From the NCBI GenBank assembly GCA_900489925.1, contig UEHQ01000002.1:418207-482206 (forward strand): a DNA stretch of 64,000 nucleotides. Reading direction: 5' to 3'. Made by a program: the position numbers and the translations under genes. Source of the stretch: Hyphomicrobiales bacterium. Lineage in GTDB: Bacteria > Pseudomonadota > Alphaproteobacteria > Rhizobiales > Rhizobiaceae. Within the stretch, counting starts at the first letter, position 1; the number at the start of each line of letters is the position of its first letter. Of this stretch, positions 15,816-25,229 are shown piece after piece. The notes under the pieces were generated by a model. It was not told the DNA's origin. It ran no database searches and worked only from the letters and a program-made list of their open reading frames with translations.

Positions 15816-17366
15816 TTACTTTTCATGCAGGGTGCGACTGCGGTAATCCTCCAGCGAAACCGGGCGATCCGGAATCTCGATGCGGAACTGGGTTCCGACC
15901 GATGGTTTTTCCACAAGCGCGATTGTTCCCCCGTGCGCCAGCACGAGCTCGCGCGCGATGGCCAGCCCCAGTCCCGTGCCGCCCGAACGGGCCGAGCCAC
16001 GGAACGCGGCAAAGAGGTTCTGGCGGGCCTTTGGCGGCATGCCGGGGCCCGTGTCATCGACGATGATGCTGACCACACTGCCGACGCGCTGCGCCGAGAC
16101 GGTGATGCGTTTGACCACCTCGGCATTGCCGGCGTCGCCCATGGCCGTCAGCGCCTGCAGCGCGTTGCGGCAGAGATTGTGGATGACGCGGAAGAGCTGC
16201 TCGTTGTCGGCGTCCACCTCAAGGTCCAAGCCCACCTGCTCGACAAACTCGACGCCACTCTGCGCGTCGATCGCCAGCATGTCCTTCACGTCCTCGATCA
16301 GCACCGAGAGCCGGACCGCGCGTCGCCGTGGGGCCGATTCGGTCGCCTGACCATAAGAGAGCACCTCCGTCGTATAGCCGACGGCGCGATCGATCGTGCG
16401 CAGCAGCTTCGGCGCGAAACGCTTCACCATGGGATCGTCGACATCGACGAGACGGTCGGACATGAGCTGCGCCGAGGCGAGGATATTGCGCATGTCGTGA
16501 TTGATCTTGGAGACGGCCAGCCCAAGGGCGGCAAGATTCTTCTGCTGCTTCAGCGTCCTTTGCAATTCCAGCTGCATGGCGCTCAGATGCCGGCCGGCAA
16601 CGGAGAGCTCATCGCGGCCGCCATCGCTCGCGAAAACATGCTCCGGCTTCTCGGGATCGGCGGAGAATTCCTGCATGCTCCCGGTCAGCCGGCGGATCGG
16701 ATGAATCAGGATGCGGTTGAGCGCGAAGAAGATCAGCGTCGCGGTAAACAGCGAAATCAGGATCGACAGCAGGAAGACGTTGCGGGAATAGAGCAGCATC
16801 GCATTGCGCAGATGCTTGTCCTTCATCACCACTTCAACGCCGGTGTTGGTGTCCTGAACCGGGCCATAGACGCGGATCATCCTGTCACCGCCGAAGATCA
16901 GCGTATCGAGCGCGTCGCCGATGGCCGTCAGCGCCGGCACATTGGTCAGGTCATACTGCTCATCGACGGAGGTGGGCATATCCGAAGTCGCCAGGAGGCG
17001 CGAGGTGCCGTCCTTTCGCAGGACGATCGCCTTCGTCCCAGTCGCGTCGAGCGTTTCCTTCTGCAGGGCGCGCGTGAGCTCCACCGGCTGCAGGCCATCG
17101 ATAACGATGGCGGCTGCGGCAGCGGCACTCAGCCGCTCGTCCAGCCAGCGCAGGCGCATGGCGCTGACCGACGGGAAGAAGATCAGCACTTCAGCCAGCA
17201 TGATGCAGACGACGATCAGCCAGAGGAGCTTGCCGGAAAGACCACCGAACAGGCCCAGGGGGCGGCGCGCATTGCTGCCGCCGTCGGAGACGGTCGTGCT
17301 TGCGGGAAGTTTGTCTGCTTCGTCAGGGGCCGGCATCGCATTTGTCCACTCGGCGTCCAGCGCCAC
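15816..17366 (-). CDS. Orphan membrane sensor histidine kinase
   Basis: A 516-residue kinase with two membrane segments (about residues 48-66 and 196-218) bracketing a periplasmic sensor of about 130 residues, followed by a HAMP-like linker. The dimerisation histidine lies in SKINHDMRNILASAQL (His near residue 290), a non-HELRTP H-box. The ATPase domain has the N-box NLCRNALQAL, G1 DDTGPGMPP and G2 GGTGLGLAIAREL. No response regulator gene is adjacent. The ATG at 17366 gives a long, Ala/Pro-rich cytoplasmic N-terminus of about 45 residues; the next in-frame ATG, 10 codons on, is also possible. Signal and partner are unknown. Confidence 0.85.
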   Translation of the reverse strand: MALDAEWTNAMPAPDEADKLPASTTVSDGGSNARRPLGLFGGLSGKLLWLIVVCIMLAEVLIFFPSVSAMRLRWLDERLSAAAAAAIVIDGLQPVELTRALQKETLDATGTKAIVLRKDGTSRLLATSDMPTSVDEQYDLTNVPALTAIGDALDTLIFGGDRMIRVYGPVQDTNTGVEVVMKDKHLRNAMLLYSRNVFLLSILISLFTATLIFFALNRILIHPIRRLTGSMQEFSADPEKPEHVFASDGGRDELSVAGRHLSAMQLELQRTLKQQKNLAALGLAVSKINHDMRNILASAQLMSDRLVDVDDPMVKRFAPKLLRTIDRAVGYTTEVLSYGQATESAPRRRAVRLSVLIEDVKDMLAIDAQSGVEFVEQVGLDLEVDADNEQLFRVIHNLCRNALQALTAMGDAGNAEVVKRITVSAQRVGSVVSIIVDDTGPGMPPKARQNLFAAFRGSARSGGTGLGLAIARELVLAHGGTIALVEKPSVGTQFRIEIPDRPVSLEDYRSRTLHEK

Positions 17367-17449
17367 AGATCAGTCTTCTATAATAAACTATGGAGACGCG
17401 TTTTCAAATGTTTGCGAGCAAGTGGCGCGATCCTGACAGCAAAAACACG

Positions 17450-17471
17450 AACGCCGCCCGGAGGCGGCGTT
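17450..17471 (-). terminator. Rho-independent terminator of the chemoreceptor gene
   Basis: A 9-bp stem AACGCCGCC/GGCGGCGTT with loop CGGA (plus-strand reading) is followed on the minus strand by CGTGTTTTTG, 27 bases beyond the stop of the chemoreceptor at 17498. Confidence 0.8.
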
Positions 17472-17497
17472 CCCTATTCAGTCAAACGCGTCGGAGA

Positions 17498-19498
17498 TCA
17501 GAATTCTTCCCAGTTCTGCTCGGCGACGGCGGCATTGCCGTTGAATGCACGGGCGACGCTGTTCATGGCCCGGCGTGCAGGCGATGCGACGGGGCGGTGC
17601 TCTTCATAACGCGCGACCGCCACGGGTGCTGCCGCATGTCCGCTCGAGACCTTGAAGCGCGAGATCAGGCGTACGAGGCCATCGGCTTCGGCCGAAAGCT
17701 TGTGGGTCGCAGCCGAGGTTTCTTCCACCATCGCGGCGTTCTGCTGCGTGACCTGGTCCATCTGGTTGACGGCGGTGTTGACTTCCTTGAGGCCGGTCGA
17801 CTGTTCCTTGGCAGCCGTTGCGATCGAATGGATGTGATCGTTGATCGCGTTGACACGGCGCTCGATCTGCGAGAGTGCCTCGCCGGTCGCCTGGACGAGC
17901 TTGACGCCGACCTGAACCTCGTCACCCGACTTGGTAATCAGGCCCTTGATGTCCTTGGCCGCAGTCGCCGAGCGCTGTGCCAGCTCTCGGACTTCCTGTG
18001 CCACAACCGCAAAGCCCTTGCCGGCTTCACCAGCGCGCGCAGCTTCGACACCGGCGTTCAGTGCGAGCAGGTTGGTCTGGAAGGCGATTTCGTCGATCAC
18101 GTTGATGATCTGGCTGATCTCGCGTGATGCCTGCTCGATGCGGCCCATGGCCTCGACGGCATTGCGCACGACCACACCCGACTTGCCGGCATCATCCTTG
18201 GCCTCGGTGACCATGACGCTGGCCTCCTGAGCACGTTCCGTCGAGTTGTTGACGACGGCGGTGATCTCGTCGAGCGCTGCCGAGGTTTCCTCGAGGGCAG
18301 CGGCCTGCTGTTCGGTGCGCTTGGAGAGATCGTCGCTTGCCGAACGCAGTTCGTTGGTGTTGCCGTTGAAGGCTTCAGCCGTTTCGCGAACTTCGCGCAT
18401 CGTCGTCTGCAGCGTCGCAAAGGTGCTGTTGACGTTCTTCTGCAGCTCGGCAAAGGCACCCTGGAAGTTACCATGCATGGTCTGCGTCAGGTCGCCATCC
18501 GCAAGGCTGGCGATCACACGGCGGGTTTCGCCGACACCGCCATCGACGCCCGACAGCAGGTTGTTGATGTTGCCGGCGAACTGGTTGAGGTTCTCGTCGC
18601 CATAATCCTTTTCGATGCGGCGGCTGAAATCACCGGCGGCAGCGGCTGCGACCACAACCGACATGCTTGACTGCAGGTCGTCGCTCTTGGCGCGCATGGC
18701 GGCTTCCTGCGCGTTCATGCGGCGAACGGCCAGACCGTTTTCCTTGAAGACGGCGACGGCTGCTGCCATTTCGCCGATTTCATCCTGGCGTCCGGCGAAC
18801 GGAACTTCGGCGTCGAAGTTGCCGTCGGCAACGTTCTTGATCGCATCCGTAACCTTCTTGATCGGGCGGCTGAGCTGCACGCTGCCAATATAAAGACCAA
18901 GGCCCACGCCGACGGCGATGCCGATACCCGTGATGCCAAGCACCAGCCACAGGATCGACGAGCGGAAGCTCTCCACCTGCGCGTTGACGGCATCGAGCGT
19001 CGCCTTGTCGGTCGCCACGATCGCATCGATCTCAGCCTGGAAGGCCTTGCGGTTCGCGCGGTTGGCGTCGTTGTTGCCCTGCTCGTTGGCAGCCTGCGGG
19101 CTGACCTCGGTGCCAAGCCGTGCGGTCTCGGCGCGGAACGAGCGGAATTCCTTGGCGCGATCCATCAGCTTGCCGAAGGACTCTTTCTGGCTTTCCGGAA
19201 TGAGCGGCTGCCAGGAGGCAATGACCTGATCGATCTGATCGAGGTCAGCCAGCAGACCCTTGGCGAATGCGCCGGCATCCTTCGTCGTCGGCGCGCCATA
19301 GATCCCGCGGGCCTCCATGACGGTCGCAGTCACGAAACGGTTCAACCGCTCGCCGGAGTAGGCGCGCGCGGCGGCATCTTCATAGGCCGATAGGTTGTCG
19401 TTATATTCATGAACTGCATAAAGCGCCGTTGCTCCGATCAGCAGTGCGACGCCGCACATTGCCGAAACGAGCAAATTGATCTTGCCACTAATCTTCAC
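17498..19498 (-). CDS. Transmembrane methyl-accepting chemotaxis protein
   Basis: A 666-residue chemoreceptor. TM1 (about 8-28) and TM2 (about 185-208) enclose a periplasmic domain of about 155 residues that looks all-helical (four-helix-bundle type). A HAMP domain follows ([21 protein letters not shown]), then a second HAMP-like segment ([22 protein letters not shown]) and the signalling hairpin with the invariant tip [26 protein letters not shown] split over about residues 465-490. It ends in NWEEF, the CheR/CheB-tethering pentapeptide type of rhizobial receptors. The ligand is unknown. It is preceded by an AT-rich gap and followed by a terminator, so it is monocistronic. Confidence 0.93.
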   Translation of the reverse strand: MKISGKINLLVSAMCGVALLIGATALYAVHEYNDNLSAYEDAAARAYSGERLNRFVTATVMEARGIYGAPTTKDAGAFAKGLLADLDQIDQVIASWQPLIPESQKESFGKLMDRAKEFRSFRAETARLGTEVSPQAANEQGNNDANRANRKAFQAEIDAIVATDKATLDAVNAQVESFRSSILWLVLGITGIGIAVGVGLGLYIGSVQLSRPIKKVTDAIKNVADGNFDAEVPFAGRQDEIGEMAAAVAVFKENGLAVRRMNAQEAAMRAKSDDLQSSMSVVVAAAAAGDFSRRIEKDYGDENLNQFAGNINNLLSGVDGGVGETRRVIASLADGDLTQTMHGNFQGAFAELQKNVNSTFATLQTTMREVRETAEAFNGNTNELRSASDDLSKRTEQQAAALEETSAALDEITAVVNNSTERAQEASVMVTEAKDDAGKSGVVVRNAVEAMGRIEQASREISQIINVIDEIAFQTNLLALNAGVEAARAGEAGKGFAVVAQEVRELAQRSATAAKDIKGLITKSGDEVQVGVKLVQATGEALSQIERRVNAINDHIHSIATAAKEQSTGLKEVNTAVNQMDQVTQQNAAMVEETSAATHKLSAEADGLVRLISRFKVSSGHAAAPVAVARYEEHRPVASPARRAMNSVARAFNGNAAVAEQNWEEF

Positions 19499-19707
19499 TG
19501 AAAACCCCCACTAGCCACAACGCGCCGAAAAGCACTCCTCCGGCTGATAGCTAAATTTGGCTCAAATAAATTAACGTTAGATTTCGGATGGTTGGCGGGA
19601 GAACTATAATAAATTACCCGTGCTTAGTGGTTGCTGCGTATATTTTTGCAGCAGATAAGAGCAGATCGCGCCATATCCGCGCGGAACGATTGCAGCATGA
19701 GAAAAAA
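19499..19707. other. AT-rich upstream region of the chemoreceptor, no gene
   Basis: No open frame with a start signal is visible. The sequence is AT-rich and presumably carries the divergent promoters of the chemoreceptor (minus) and part of the rpmH upstream region. Confidence 0.4.
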
Positions 19708-19708
19708 A

Positions 19709-19747
19709 TTTGTGACTGCCAAAGGTTTAGGCACTGTCACAAACCTT
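19709..19747. repeat. Two overlapping inverted repeats upstream of rpmH
   Basis: TTTGTGAC (19709-19716) pairs with GTCACAAA (19736-19743). A second inverted pair, AAGGTTT (19722-19728) and AAACCTT (19741-19747), shares its right arm with the first. The two hairpins are mutually exclusive. They lie about 65 bases upstream of the predicted rpmH promoter, so DNA-level binding is as likely as RNA structure. Confidence 0.5.
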
Positions 19748-19807
19748 AACGGGTCGCGCGAGATTTAGCATCCTAAAGGCGAAACGGCCGGATTCAGCCT
19801 GCGATAA

Positions 19808-19836
19808 TTGACTTATTGGATCTTCATCCGTATAAG
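19808..19836 (+). promoter_or_regulatory. Candidate promoter of rpmH-rnpA-yidC
   Basis: TTGACT (19808-19813), a 17-base spacer and TATAAG (19831-19836) form a near-consensus sigma-70 promoter, predicting a leader of about 100 nt before rpmH. Confidence 0.7.
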
Positions 19837-19943
19837 CCGCCGCACGTCCGGTCATAGTGGCTTCTAGCCCCGCCCGTTCGAAAAATAACGCTCCTTGCAA
19901 TATGCAAATTCAAGAAGGGCCGCACTCCGCGGTGTTTAAATAA

Positions 19944-20078
19944 ATGAAGCGTACCTACCAACCATCCAAGCTTGTCCGCAAGCGTCGCCACGGTTTCCGT
20001 GCACGTATGGCTACCAAGGGCGGCCGTAAGGTCATCGTTGCTCGCCGCGGTCGCGGCCGCAAGCGTCTTTCGGCCTAA
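19944..20078 (+). CDS. rpmH: 50S ribosomal protein L34
   Basis: A 44-residue, highly basic protein starting [20 protein letters not shown] and continuing with [18 protein letters not shown], the standard L34 sequence. It is followed 19 bases later by rnpA, the near-universal bacterial order. L34 is a late-assembling protein of the large ribosomal subunit. A strong promoter-like element lies upstream at 19808. Confidence 0.98.
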   Translation: MKRTYQPSKLVRKRRHGFRARMATKGGRKVIVARRGRGRKRLSA

Positions 20079-20097
20079 GGCCGGAATTGCCCGATAA

Positions 20098-20502
20098 GTG
20101 ATGGCGGGCGAATTGACGACCAAGAATGAAAAAATGACTGCCGGGCGGCTGAAAAGCCGCCCGCAGTTTCTTGCCGTTCGCCAGGGCGAAAAACGCAAGG
20201 GTGGTTTCTTCCTGCTTGAGGTGCTCAACCGGAAAGAACCCAACACTGAAGCCCGCGTCGGCTTCACCGTTACCAAAAAACACGGCAATGCGGTCGAACG
20301 AAACCGGATGAGGCGACGCCTGAAAGAGGCAGTGCGACTTCATGCGGGGTTTGCAATGCAGCCCGGACACGACTATGTGGTTGTCGCGCGAAGGGACGTG
20401 CTTCAGGCATCCTTCAAAGAATTAGCCGCAGAGCTCAAGGCTCGCGTCGAGACCAAGCCGAAACACAAGCGGTCCGGAGACGGACGCTCCAGGAACGTAT
20501 GA
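20098..20502 (+). CDS. rnpA: Ribonuclease P protein component
   Basis: A protein of up to 134 residues that binds the RNase P RNA and helps process pre-tRNA 5' ends. The RNR motif [18 protein letters not shown] is clear, with FTVTKKHGN before it. The start is uncertain: GTG at 20098, ATG at 20101 and ATG at 20134 ([12 protein letters not shown]) are all in frame. The conserved family region begins just after 20134, so the shorter version of 122 residues is quite possible. Its stop overlaps the yidC start by four bases (ATGA), which suggests coupled translation. Confidence 0.95.
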   Translation: MMAGELTTKNEKMTAGRLKSRPQFLAVRQGEKRKGGFFLLEVLNRKEPNTEARVGFTVTKKHGNAVERNRMRRRLKEAVRLHAGFAMQPGHDYVVVARRDVLQASFKELAAELKARVETKPKHKRSGDGRSRNV

Positions 20503-22295
20503 TGCAAAACAACCGCAACTACTTCATTGCGATCGCCCTCTCGGTGCTGATCGTTCTCGGCTGGCAATTCCTTTACATGAATCCGCGCATCGAAGCGCAG
20601 CGGAAGGCCGAACTGGCTCAGAAGGCCCAGCAGCAGACCGAGCAGGTGCAGACGCCTGCCGCCGGCGGCGCGGGCACGGCCCAGACGAACGGTGCCGCTC
20701 CTTCCGGCCAGGCCGCCGCGACGACATCGCTCGCCGACGCGCTTGCCAAGAACCCGCGCGTTACGATCGATACCGCAGCTCTTGCCGGCTCCATCAACCT
20801 CGTCGGCGCCCGCCTCGATGACTTGAAGCTCAAGGGCTACCACGAGACCGTGGATGACTCGAGCCCGATCATCACGCTCTTCAGCCCGTCGGAGACGAAG
20901 GACGGCTACTTCGCCGAACTCGGCTACATCGGCGACGCTGCCACCGGCAACGTTCCGGGTCCTTCGACCGTGTGGACCGCACCGGAAGGCGCCAAACTGA
21001 CCGAAACGACGCCGGTTACGCTCACCTATACCAATGACAAGGGCATCACCTTCGCCCGCACGATCTCGGTCGATCAGCACTACATGTTCACGGTCACCGA
21101 CAAGGTCACCAATGCGGGCCAGGCTCCGGCGGCATTGTCCTCCTATGGCCGCGTCACCCGCTACAACAAGCCTGCCGTTGCATCGACCTACGTACTGCAC
21201 GAAGGCTTTATCGGCGTGATCGGCGACAGCCTGCTCGAGAGCAAGTACGCCGCTGTCGAGAAGGAAGCCGTGACGCCGGCAACGGCAACCGGCGGCTGGC
21301 TCGGCATCACCGACAAGTACTGGGCGGCGACGATCGTTCCGCCGCAGCAGACCCCGTATGATGCACGCTTCACGCACTTCACGGATGGTCAGCCGCGTTT
21401 CCAGGCAGACTACAAGCAGAACGCCGTTACCGTCGCTCCTGGCCAGTCGCTCGAGCTGAAGAACCTCGTGTTCGCCGGCGCCAAGGAAGTTCCCGTCATC
21501 GACGGCTACAAGGATAGCTACCAGATCCCGCGCTTCGATCGCCTGATCGACTGGGGCTGGTTCTACTTCCTGACGAAGCCGATGTTCAAACTGATGGACT
21601 TCTTCTTCCGTTACTTCGGCAACTTCGGCGTGGCGATCCTGCTGACGACCATCGTGGTGAAGGCGCTGTTCTTCCCGCTCGCCAGCAAGCAGTACGCTTC
21701 GATGGCGAACATGAAGCGCGTGCAGCCGAAGATGGAAGAGCTGAAGGCCAAGTTCGGCGACGACCGCATGGGCCTGCAGCAGGCGACCATGGCGCTCTAC
21801 AAGGAAGAGAAGATCAACCCGATCGCCGGTTGCTGGCCGATCGCGCTGCAGATCCCGATCTTCTTCTCGCTCTACAAGGTGATCTACATCACCATCGAGA
21901 TGCGCCACGCGCCGTTCTTCGGCTGGATCCAGGACCTTTCGGCACCCGATCCGACGTCGTTCATCAACCTGTTCGGCCTGCTGCCGTTCGCTGCTCCGAC
22001 CTTCCTGCATCTCGGCGTCTGGCCGCTGATCATGGGCGTCACGATGTTCCTGCAGATGCGCATGAACCCGACACCGCCGGATCCGACGCAGGCGATGATC
22101 TTCAACTGGATGCCGCTGGTCTTCACCTTCATGCTGGCGAGCTTCCCGGCCGGTCTGGTCATCTACTGGGCCTGGAACAACACGCTTTCGGTCATCCAGC
22201 AGTCGGTGATCATGAAGCGCCACGGCGTGAAGATCGAGCTCTTCGACAATCTGAAGGGGCTCTTCAAACGAAAGCCGGCCCCCACCGAGAAATGA
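20499..22295 (+). CDS. yidC: Membrane protein insertase YidC
   Basis: A 598-residue Oxa1/YidC insertase. An N-terminal membrane anchor ([20 protein letters not shown]) is followed by a large periplasmic P1 domain (about residues 65-340, with a Gln/Ala-rich linker first) and the conserved C-terminal core of about five membrane helices ([53 protein letters not shown]). It works with or without SecYEG to insert and fold inner-membrane proteins. It is the third gene of rpmH-rnpA-yidC and is followed by a strong terminator. Confidence 0.98.
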   Translation: MMQNNRNYFIAIALSVLIVLGWQFLYMNPRIEAQRKAELAQKAQQQTEQVQTPAAGGAGTAQTNGAAPSGQAAATTSLADALAKNPRVTIDTAALAGSINLVGARLDDLKLKGYHETVDDSSPIITLFSPSETKDGYFAELGYIGDAATGNVPGPSTVWTAPEGAKLTETTPVTLTYTNDKGITFARTISVDQHYMFTVTDKVTNAGQAPAALSSYGRVTRYNKPAVASTYVLHEGFIGVIGDSLLESKYAAVEKEAVTPATATGGWLGITDKYWAATIVPPQQTPYDARFTHFTDGQPRFQADYKQNAVTVAPGQSLELKNLVFAGAKEVPVIDGYKDSYQIPRFDRLIDWGWFYFLTKPMFKLMDFFFRYFGNFGVAILLTTIVVKALFFPLASKQYASMANMKRVQPKMEELKAKFGDDRMGLQQATMALYKEEKINPIAGCWPIALQIPIFFSLYKVIYITIEMRHAPFFGWIQDLSAPDPTSFINLFGLLPFAAPTFLHLGVWPLIMGVTMFLQMRMNPTPPDPTQAMIFNWMPLVFTFMLASFPAGLVIYWAWNNTLSVIQQSVIMKRHGVKIELFDNLKGLFKRKPAPTEK

Positions 22296-22300
22296 TGGAA

Positions 22301-22328
22301 AGCCCCGCTTCGGCGGGGCTTTTCTTTT
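22301..22328 (+). terminator. Rho-independent terminator after yidC
   Basis: AGCCCCGC-TTCG-GCGGGGCT with an extra-stable TTCG tetraloop, followed by TTTCTTTT. It begins six bases after the yidC stop. Confidence 0.93.
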
Positions 22329-22449
22329 ATGGCTGCGCGACCGCTACCCGCTCCCGTGGGGTGACGGTATTCGCGCGGCCGGTTGACAAAATGACCCGAA
22401 ACCTGAATGCCATAGGTTCACTGGATTTGGACGTGCTGGAAAAGGCCGA

Positions 22450-23106
22450 ATGACCGAAAACAACGACAAGCCGCTCTTCGGCCGCACGTGGATCTTCATC
22501 CGCGGCGTGCCCTCCCTGAAATTCCTGCCGCCGGAAGGGCCAGCGGAAGTGGCCTTTGCTGGCCGCTCGAATGTCGGCAAGTCGTCGCTGATCAATGCGC
22601 TTGTCAGCCACAAGGGCTTGGCGCGAACATCGAACACGCCGGGCCGCACGCAGGAACTCAACTACTTCGTTCCGGACGGGTATTCCGGCGAAGGCGGCGA
22701 CCTGCCGCCAATGGCGCTGGTCGACATGCCCGGCTACGGCTATGCGCAAGCGCCGAAGGAACACGTGGACGCCTGGACCAAGCTGGTCTTCGACTATCTG
22801 CGCGGCCGCGCGACGCTGAAGCGCGTCTACGTGCTGATCGACAGCCGCCACGGCATCAAGAAGAACGACGACGAGGTCCTCGACCTTCTCGACAAGGCGG
22901 CCGTTTCCTATCAGGTCGTCCTGACCAAGACGGACAAGATCAAGCCGCCGGCTGTCGTCAAGCTGCTTGCCGAGACAGCTGAGAAGATCAAGAAGCGCCC
23001 CGCGGCCTATCCTGAAATCATCGCAACGTCGTCGGAAAAGAGCGAAGGGCTGGACGATCTGCGTGCTGCCATCGCCCAGACGGTCGGGGTCGCCAACTGG
23101 AAGTGA
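22450..23106 (+). CDS. yihA: Ribosome-biogenesis GTPase YihA/EngB
   Basis: A 218-residue GTPase. G1 is GRSNVGKSS (about residues 38-46), the switch region contains [13 protein letters not shown]3 is DMPGYGYA and G4 is TKTDKIK. It assists 50S subunit assembly in the cytoplasm. Position directly downstream of yidC is conserved in alphaproteobacteria, but here a terminator separates them and a TTGACA (22383-22388) suggests its own promoter. A short N-terminal extension before the conserved fold is normal for the group. Confidence 0.96.
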   Translation: MTENNDKPLFGRTWIFIRGVPSLKFLPPEGPAEVAFAGRSNVGKSSLINALVSHKGLARTSNTPGRTQELNYFVPDGYSGEGGDLPPMALVDMPGYGYAQAPKEHVDAWTKLVFDYLRGRATLKRVYVLIDSRHGIKKNDDEVLDLLDKAAVSYQVVLTKTDKIKPPAVVKLLAETAEKIKKRPAAYPEIIATSSEKSEGLDDLRAAIAQTVGVANWK

Positions 23107-23107
23107 A

Positions 23108-23135
23108 AGGCGCCCCGGGGTGGAATAGGGCGCCT
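23108..23135. terminator. Hairpin between convergent yihA and the FAS1 gene
   Basis: AGGCGCCC (23108-23115) and GGGCGCCT (23128-23135) form an 8-bp stem in the 50-base gap between convergent stops. No clear T-tract follows on either strand, so termination efficiency is uncertain. Confidence 0.5.
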
Positions 23136-23156
23136 CTCGGGGCTGCCTGAACTTGC

Positions 23157-23714
23157 TTACATCTTTGGCAGCAGAACCTTGTCGACCACGTGAATGACGC
23201 CATTCGACTGTTTGACGTCCGCGATGGTCACATGGGCAACGTCGCCGTTTTCGTCAGTGAGCGTGATCTTGCCCATGCTTTCCCTGGCCTTCAGCACGCA
23301 GCCGCCAACGGTCTTGATATCGTGCTCGCCGCCATCTGCCTTGATCATCTTCGCGACGGTCTTGGCCATCGCATCAGCGGCAACGACATGGCAGGTCAGG
23401 ATCTTTGTCAGCTTGGCCTTGTTCTCAGGCTTCAGCAGCGTATCGACCGTACCGGCAGGCAAGGCCGCGAAGGCTTCGTTGGTCGGCGCAAAGACTGTGA
23501 ACGGGCCCTTGCCTTCGAGCGTCGAGACAAGCCCGGCTTCCTTGACGGCAGCAACCAGCGTTGTGTGATCCTTGGAGTTCACGGCATTCTCGACGATGTT
23601 CTTCGTCGGATACATTGCGGCGCCGCCTACCATCGGGTTCTTTGCCTGTGCGGCGAAGGCGAGCGTGGAAACGGCGGTGGCAAGCGCGACGATGCGCAAT
23701 GCGGACTTGAGCAT
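23157..23714 (-). CDS. Secreted fasciclin (FAS1) domain protein
   Basis: A 185-residue exported protein. A signal peptide (MLKSALRIVALATAVSTLAFA, cleavage near AQA-KNP) precedes a single FAS1 domain with H1-type FTVFAPTNEAFAALPAGTVDTLL and H2-type GVIHVVDKVLLP motifs. FAS1 proteins mediate adhesion; one S. meliloti family member, Nex18, is nodule-expressed, so a symbiosis or envelope role is possible. It lies 100 bases downstream of an anti-sigma/ECF sigma pair on the same strand, in an arrangement that suggests it belongs to the ECF regulon. Its ATG follows a good AGAGGAG. Confidence 0.9.
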   Translation of the reverse strand: MLKSALRIVALATAVSTLAFAAQAKNPMVGGAAMYPTKNIVENAVNSKDHTTLVAAVKEAGLVSTLEGKGPFTVFAPTNEAFAALPAGTVDTLLKPENKAKLTKILTCHVVAADAMAKTVAKMIKADGGEHDIKTVGGCVLKARESMGKITLTDENGDVAHVTIADVKQSNGVIHVVDKVLLPKM

Positions 23715-23814
23715 AATTGTTCTCCTCTTGCGTCCACGTCGGCCAGGCCCAATGCCTGATGCTGCGAGGACTTGAGGATCTACGGAGCGTCCGCAAAAAG
23801 AGTTTCAGAAATAA

Positions 23815-24534
23815 TTACGGCCTGTGCGCAGCACCGCTGGCAACCACCGGACCAGTCGGCGCGCCTGTGCGTGATCCGCCGAACGGTTCGAGGCTGACCG
23901 CAAGCGTGGTGCCCTCCCCGAGGGTCGCACGCATATCGGCCGGTATGACAAGTTCCCCGGCTTGCCCCGGCGGGAATATGCCGAGCGATTTAGGCGCCCC
24001 ATCGGTGGGCACCATCCAGAGCTCGAGCGACTTCTCTTCCGGTTTACCCGCAGCAACGGGGATGATCTTCATCCGGCCGCTTTCCGTCTCGTATGAAGCC
24101 ATGAGGTTGATCTGGCTGTTCGGCGCCGACAGTTCAGCAACGAGCGGCGCCCCCGGTTTGGGTGGGGAGACCGTCGCGAATGCAAGAACCAGGGACGCAA
24201 CCGCCACCAGAAGCGACGCGGCGGTCAGCGACCGCCAGAAGACGACTGAATTCCAGAGGCTCAACGCAGGGGCGCCGCTCGCTTCCGGTGCGCCGAACAG
24301 ACGTGCTTCGACCTGCTTGAAGGTTTCCTGGGTGGGAGACACGACGTCGTAGTCTTCATTGAAGCTTGAGAGATTCGTTTCCCAGCGACTGACGATGGCG
24401 GCAAATTGTCGATCGCGGCGCATTCGCTCTTCGACGACCCGCCGATCCTTGAAGGAGAGAACACCAAGCACATACTCGCCTGCGAGTACTTCGTCGCGCG
24501 AGCGGCCTCCCTTGCTTTGATCCGATGATGTCAT
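23815..24534 (-). CDS. RskA-type membrane anti-sigma factor
   Basis: A 239-residue protein with the N-terminal anti-sigma block DEVLAGEYVLGVLSFKDRRVVEERM (split: about residues 13-37), one membrane segment (about residues 95-118, SLLVAVASLVLAFATV) and an RskA-like periplasmic domain near the end with LWMVPTDGAPKSLGIFP. It should hold the ECF sigma factor at the membrane. The ATG at 24534 is chosen because it overlaps the sigma stop by four bases (ATGA); a longer frame would run deep into the sigma gene. There is no zinc-binding HxxxCxxC motif, so redox control of the ChrR/ZAS type is unlikely. Confidence 0.87.
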   Translation of the reverse strand: MTSSDQSKGGRSRDEVLAGEYVLGVLSFKDRRVVEERMRRDRQFAAIVSRWETNLSSFNEDYDVVSPTQETFKQVEARLFGAPEASGAPALSLWNSVVFWRSLTAASLLVAVASLVLAFATVSPPKPGAPLVAELSAPNSQINLMASYETESGRMKIIPVAAGKPEEKSLELWMVPTDGAPKSLGIFPPGQAGELVIPADMRATLGEGTTLAVSLEPFGGSRTGAPTGPVVASGAAHRP

Positions 24535-25070
24535 CGTTCCATGCACTCTCTCAGCTTCAAGAGGCTGCGTCGCAGCCACGTGCGCATCGTATTCAAGGGT
24601 ACGCCAAACTGATCGGCGAGCTCCTGATAGCTCAGCCCTTCGACATAGGCCTGTCGGACCGCCGTCGCACGTTCAGCTTCCAACTCTTCCATGCAGGTGT
24701 CAATCCGCCTTCCTTCATCGCGCAGCACAGTCTGCGCTTCGGGATCAAGATCGCCATCCGCAAGATCGTACGCCGTGTCCAATTCGTCCGCCACCGGCTT
24801 TCGACCGCGCAGCGTGTCAATTGCCTGATTGCGCGCAATTGTCGCCAGCCATGGCGACGGCGCGCCGGTATCAGCCGCAAAGACTGAAGCGCGCTGCCAG
24901 ATCTTGATATAGACTTCCTGCAACGCCTCCTCCGCCTCCACGCGGTCTTTCAGGATACGCAGACAGATGGAAAAAAGTTTCGGGCTGGTGTCGCGATAGA
25001 GCGACGCGAAGGCTTTTCGATCGCCGAGTGCAACGCGGCCGATCATCCCTGCGATATCCTCGCTCCCCAT
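24531..25070 (-). CDS. ECF-family RNA polymerase sigma factor
   Basis: A 179-residue sigma factor with region 2 (FASLYRDTSPKLFSICLRIL, EAEEALQEVYIKIW) and region 4 (SYQELADQFGVPLNTMRTWLRRSLLKLRECM) and no region 3, as in ECF sigmas. The SigK/RskA-like pairing with the downstream anti-sigma gene is clear. The start is taken at the ATG at 25070 (MGSEDIAG), which matches the family N-terminus; in-frame ATGs at 25091 and 25127 would add 7 or 19 residues. Target promoters probably include its own operon and the FAS1 gene. It is divergent from argB. Confidence 0.9.
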   Translation of the reverse strand: MGSEDIAGMIGRVALGDRKAFASLYRDTSPKLFSICLRILKDRVEAEEALQEVYIKIWQRASVFAADTGAPSPWLATIARNQAIDTLRGRKPVADELDTAYDLADGDLDPEAQTVLRDEGRRIDTCMEELEAERATAVRQAYVEGLSYQELADQFGVPLNTMRTWLRRSLLKLRECMER

Positions 25071-25229
25071 GCAGCGCCTCTTCCCTGCCATGCGACCAAC
25101 CCAAAGGAGAATCGCCGTGCCCGGCAACGCACCCGAATGCGATCAGATACGGCAACTAATGCAGTGTGGATTATTCCATCTGTCAAAAACTTGGGATAAA
25201 AGGCCGCGAACAATTCCACGGGGTATCCC

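Noticed and set aside
15705..17609. 634-codon plus-strand open frame opposite the orphan kinase
   Set aside because: Composition is that of a GC-rich antisense frame; the minus-strand kinase has all expected motifs.
20403..22223. 606-codon minus-strand open frame opposite yidC
   Set aside because: It is the antisense shadow of yidC, is strongly Arg/Asp/Gly/His biased and has no family motif or ribosome-binding site.
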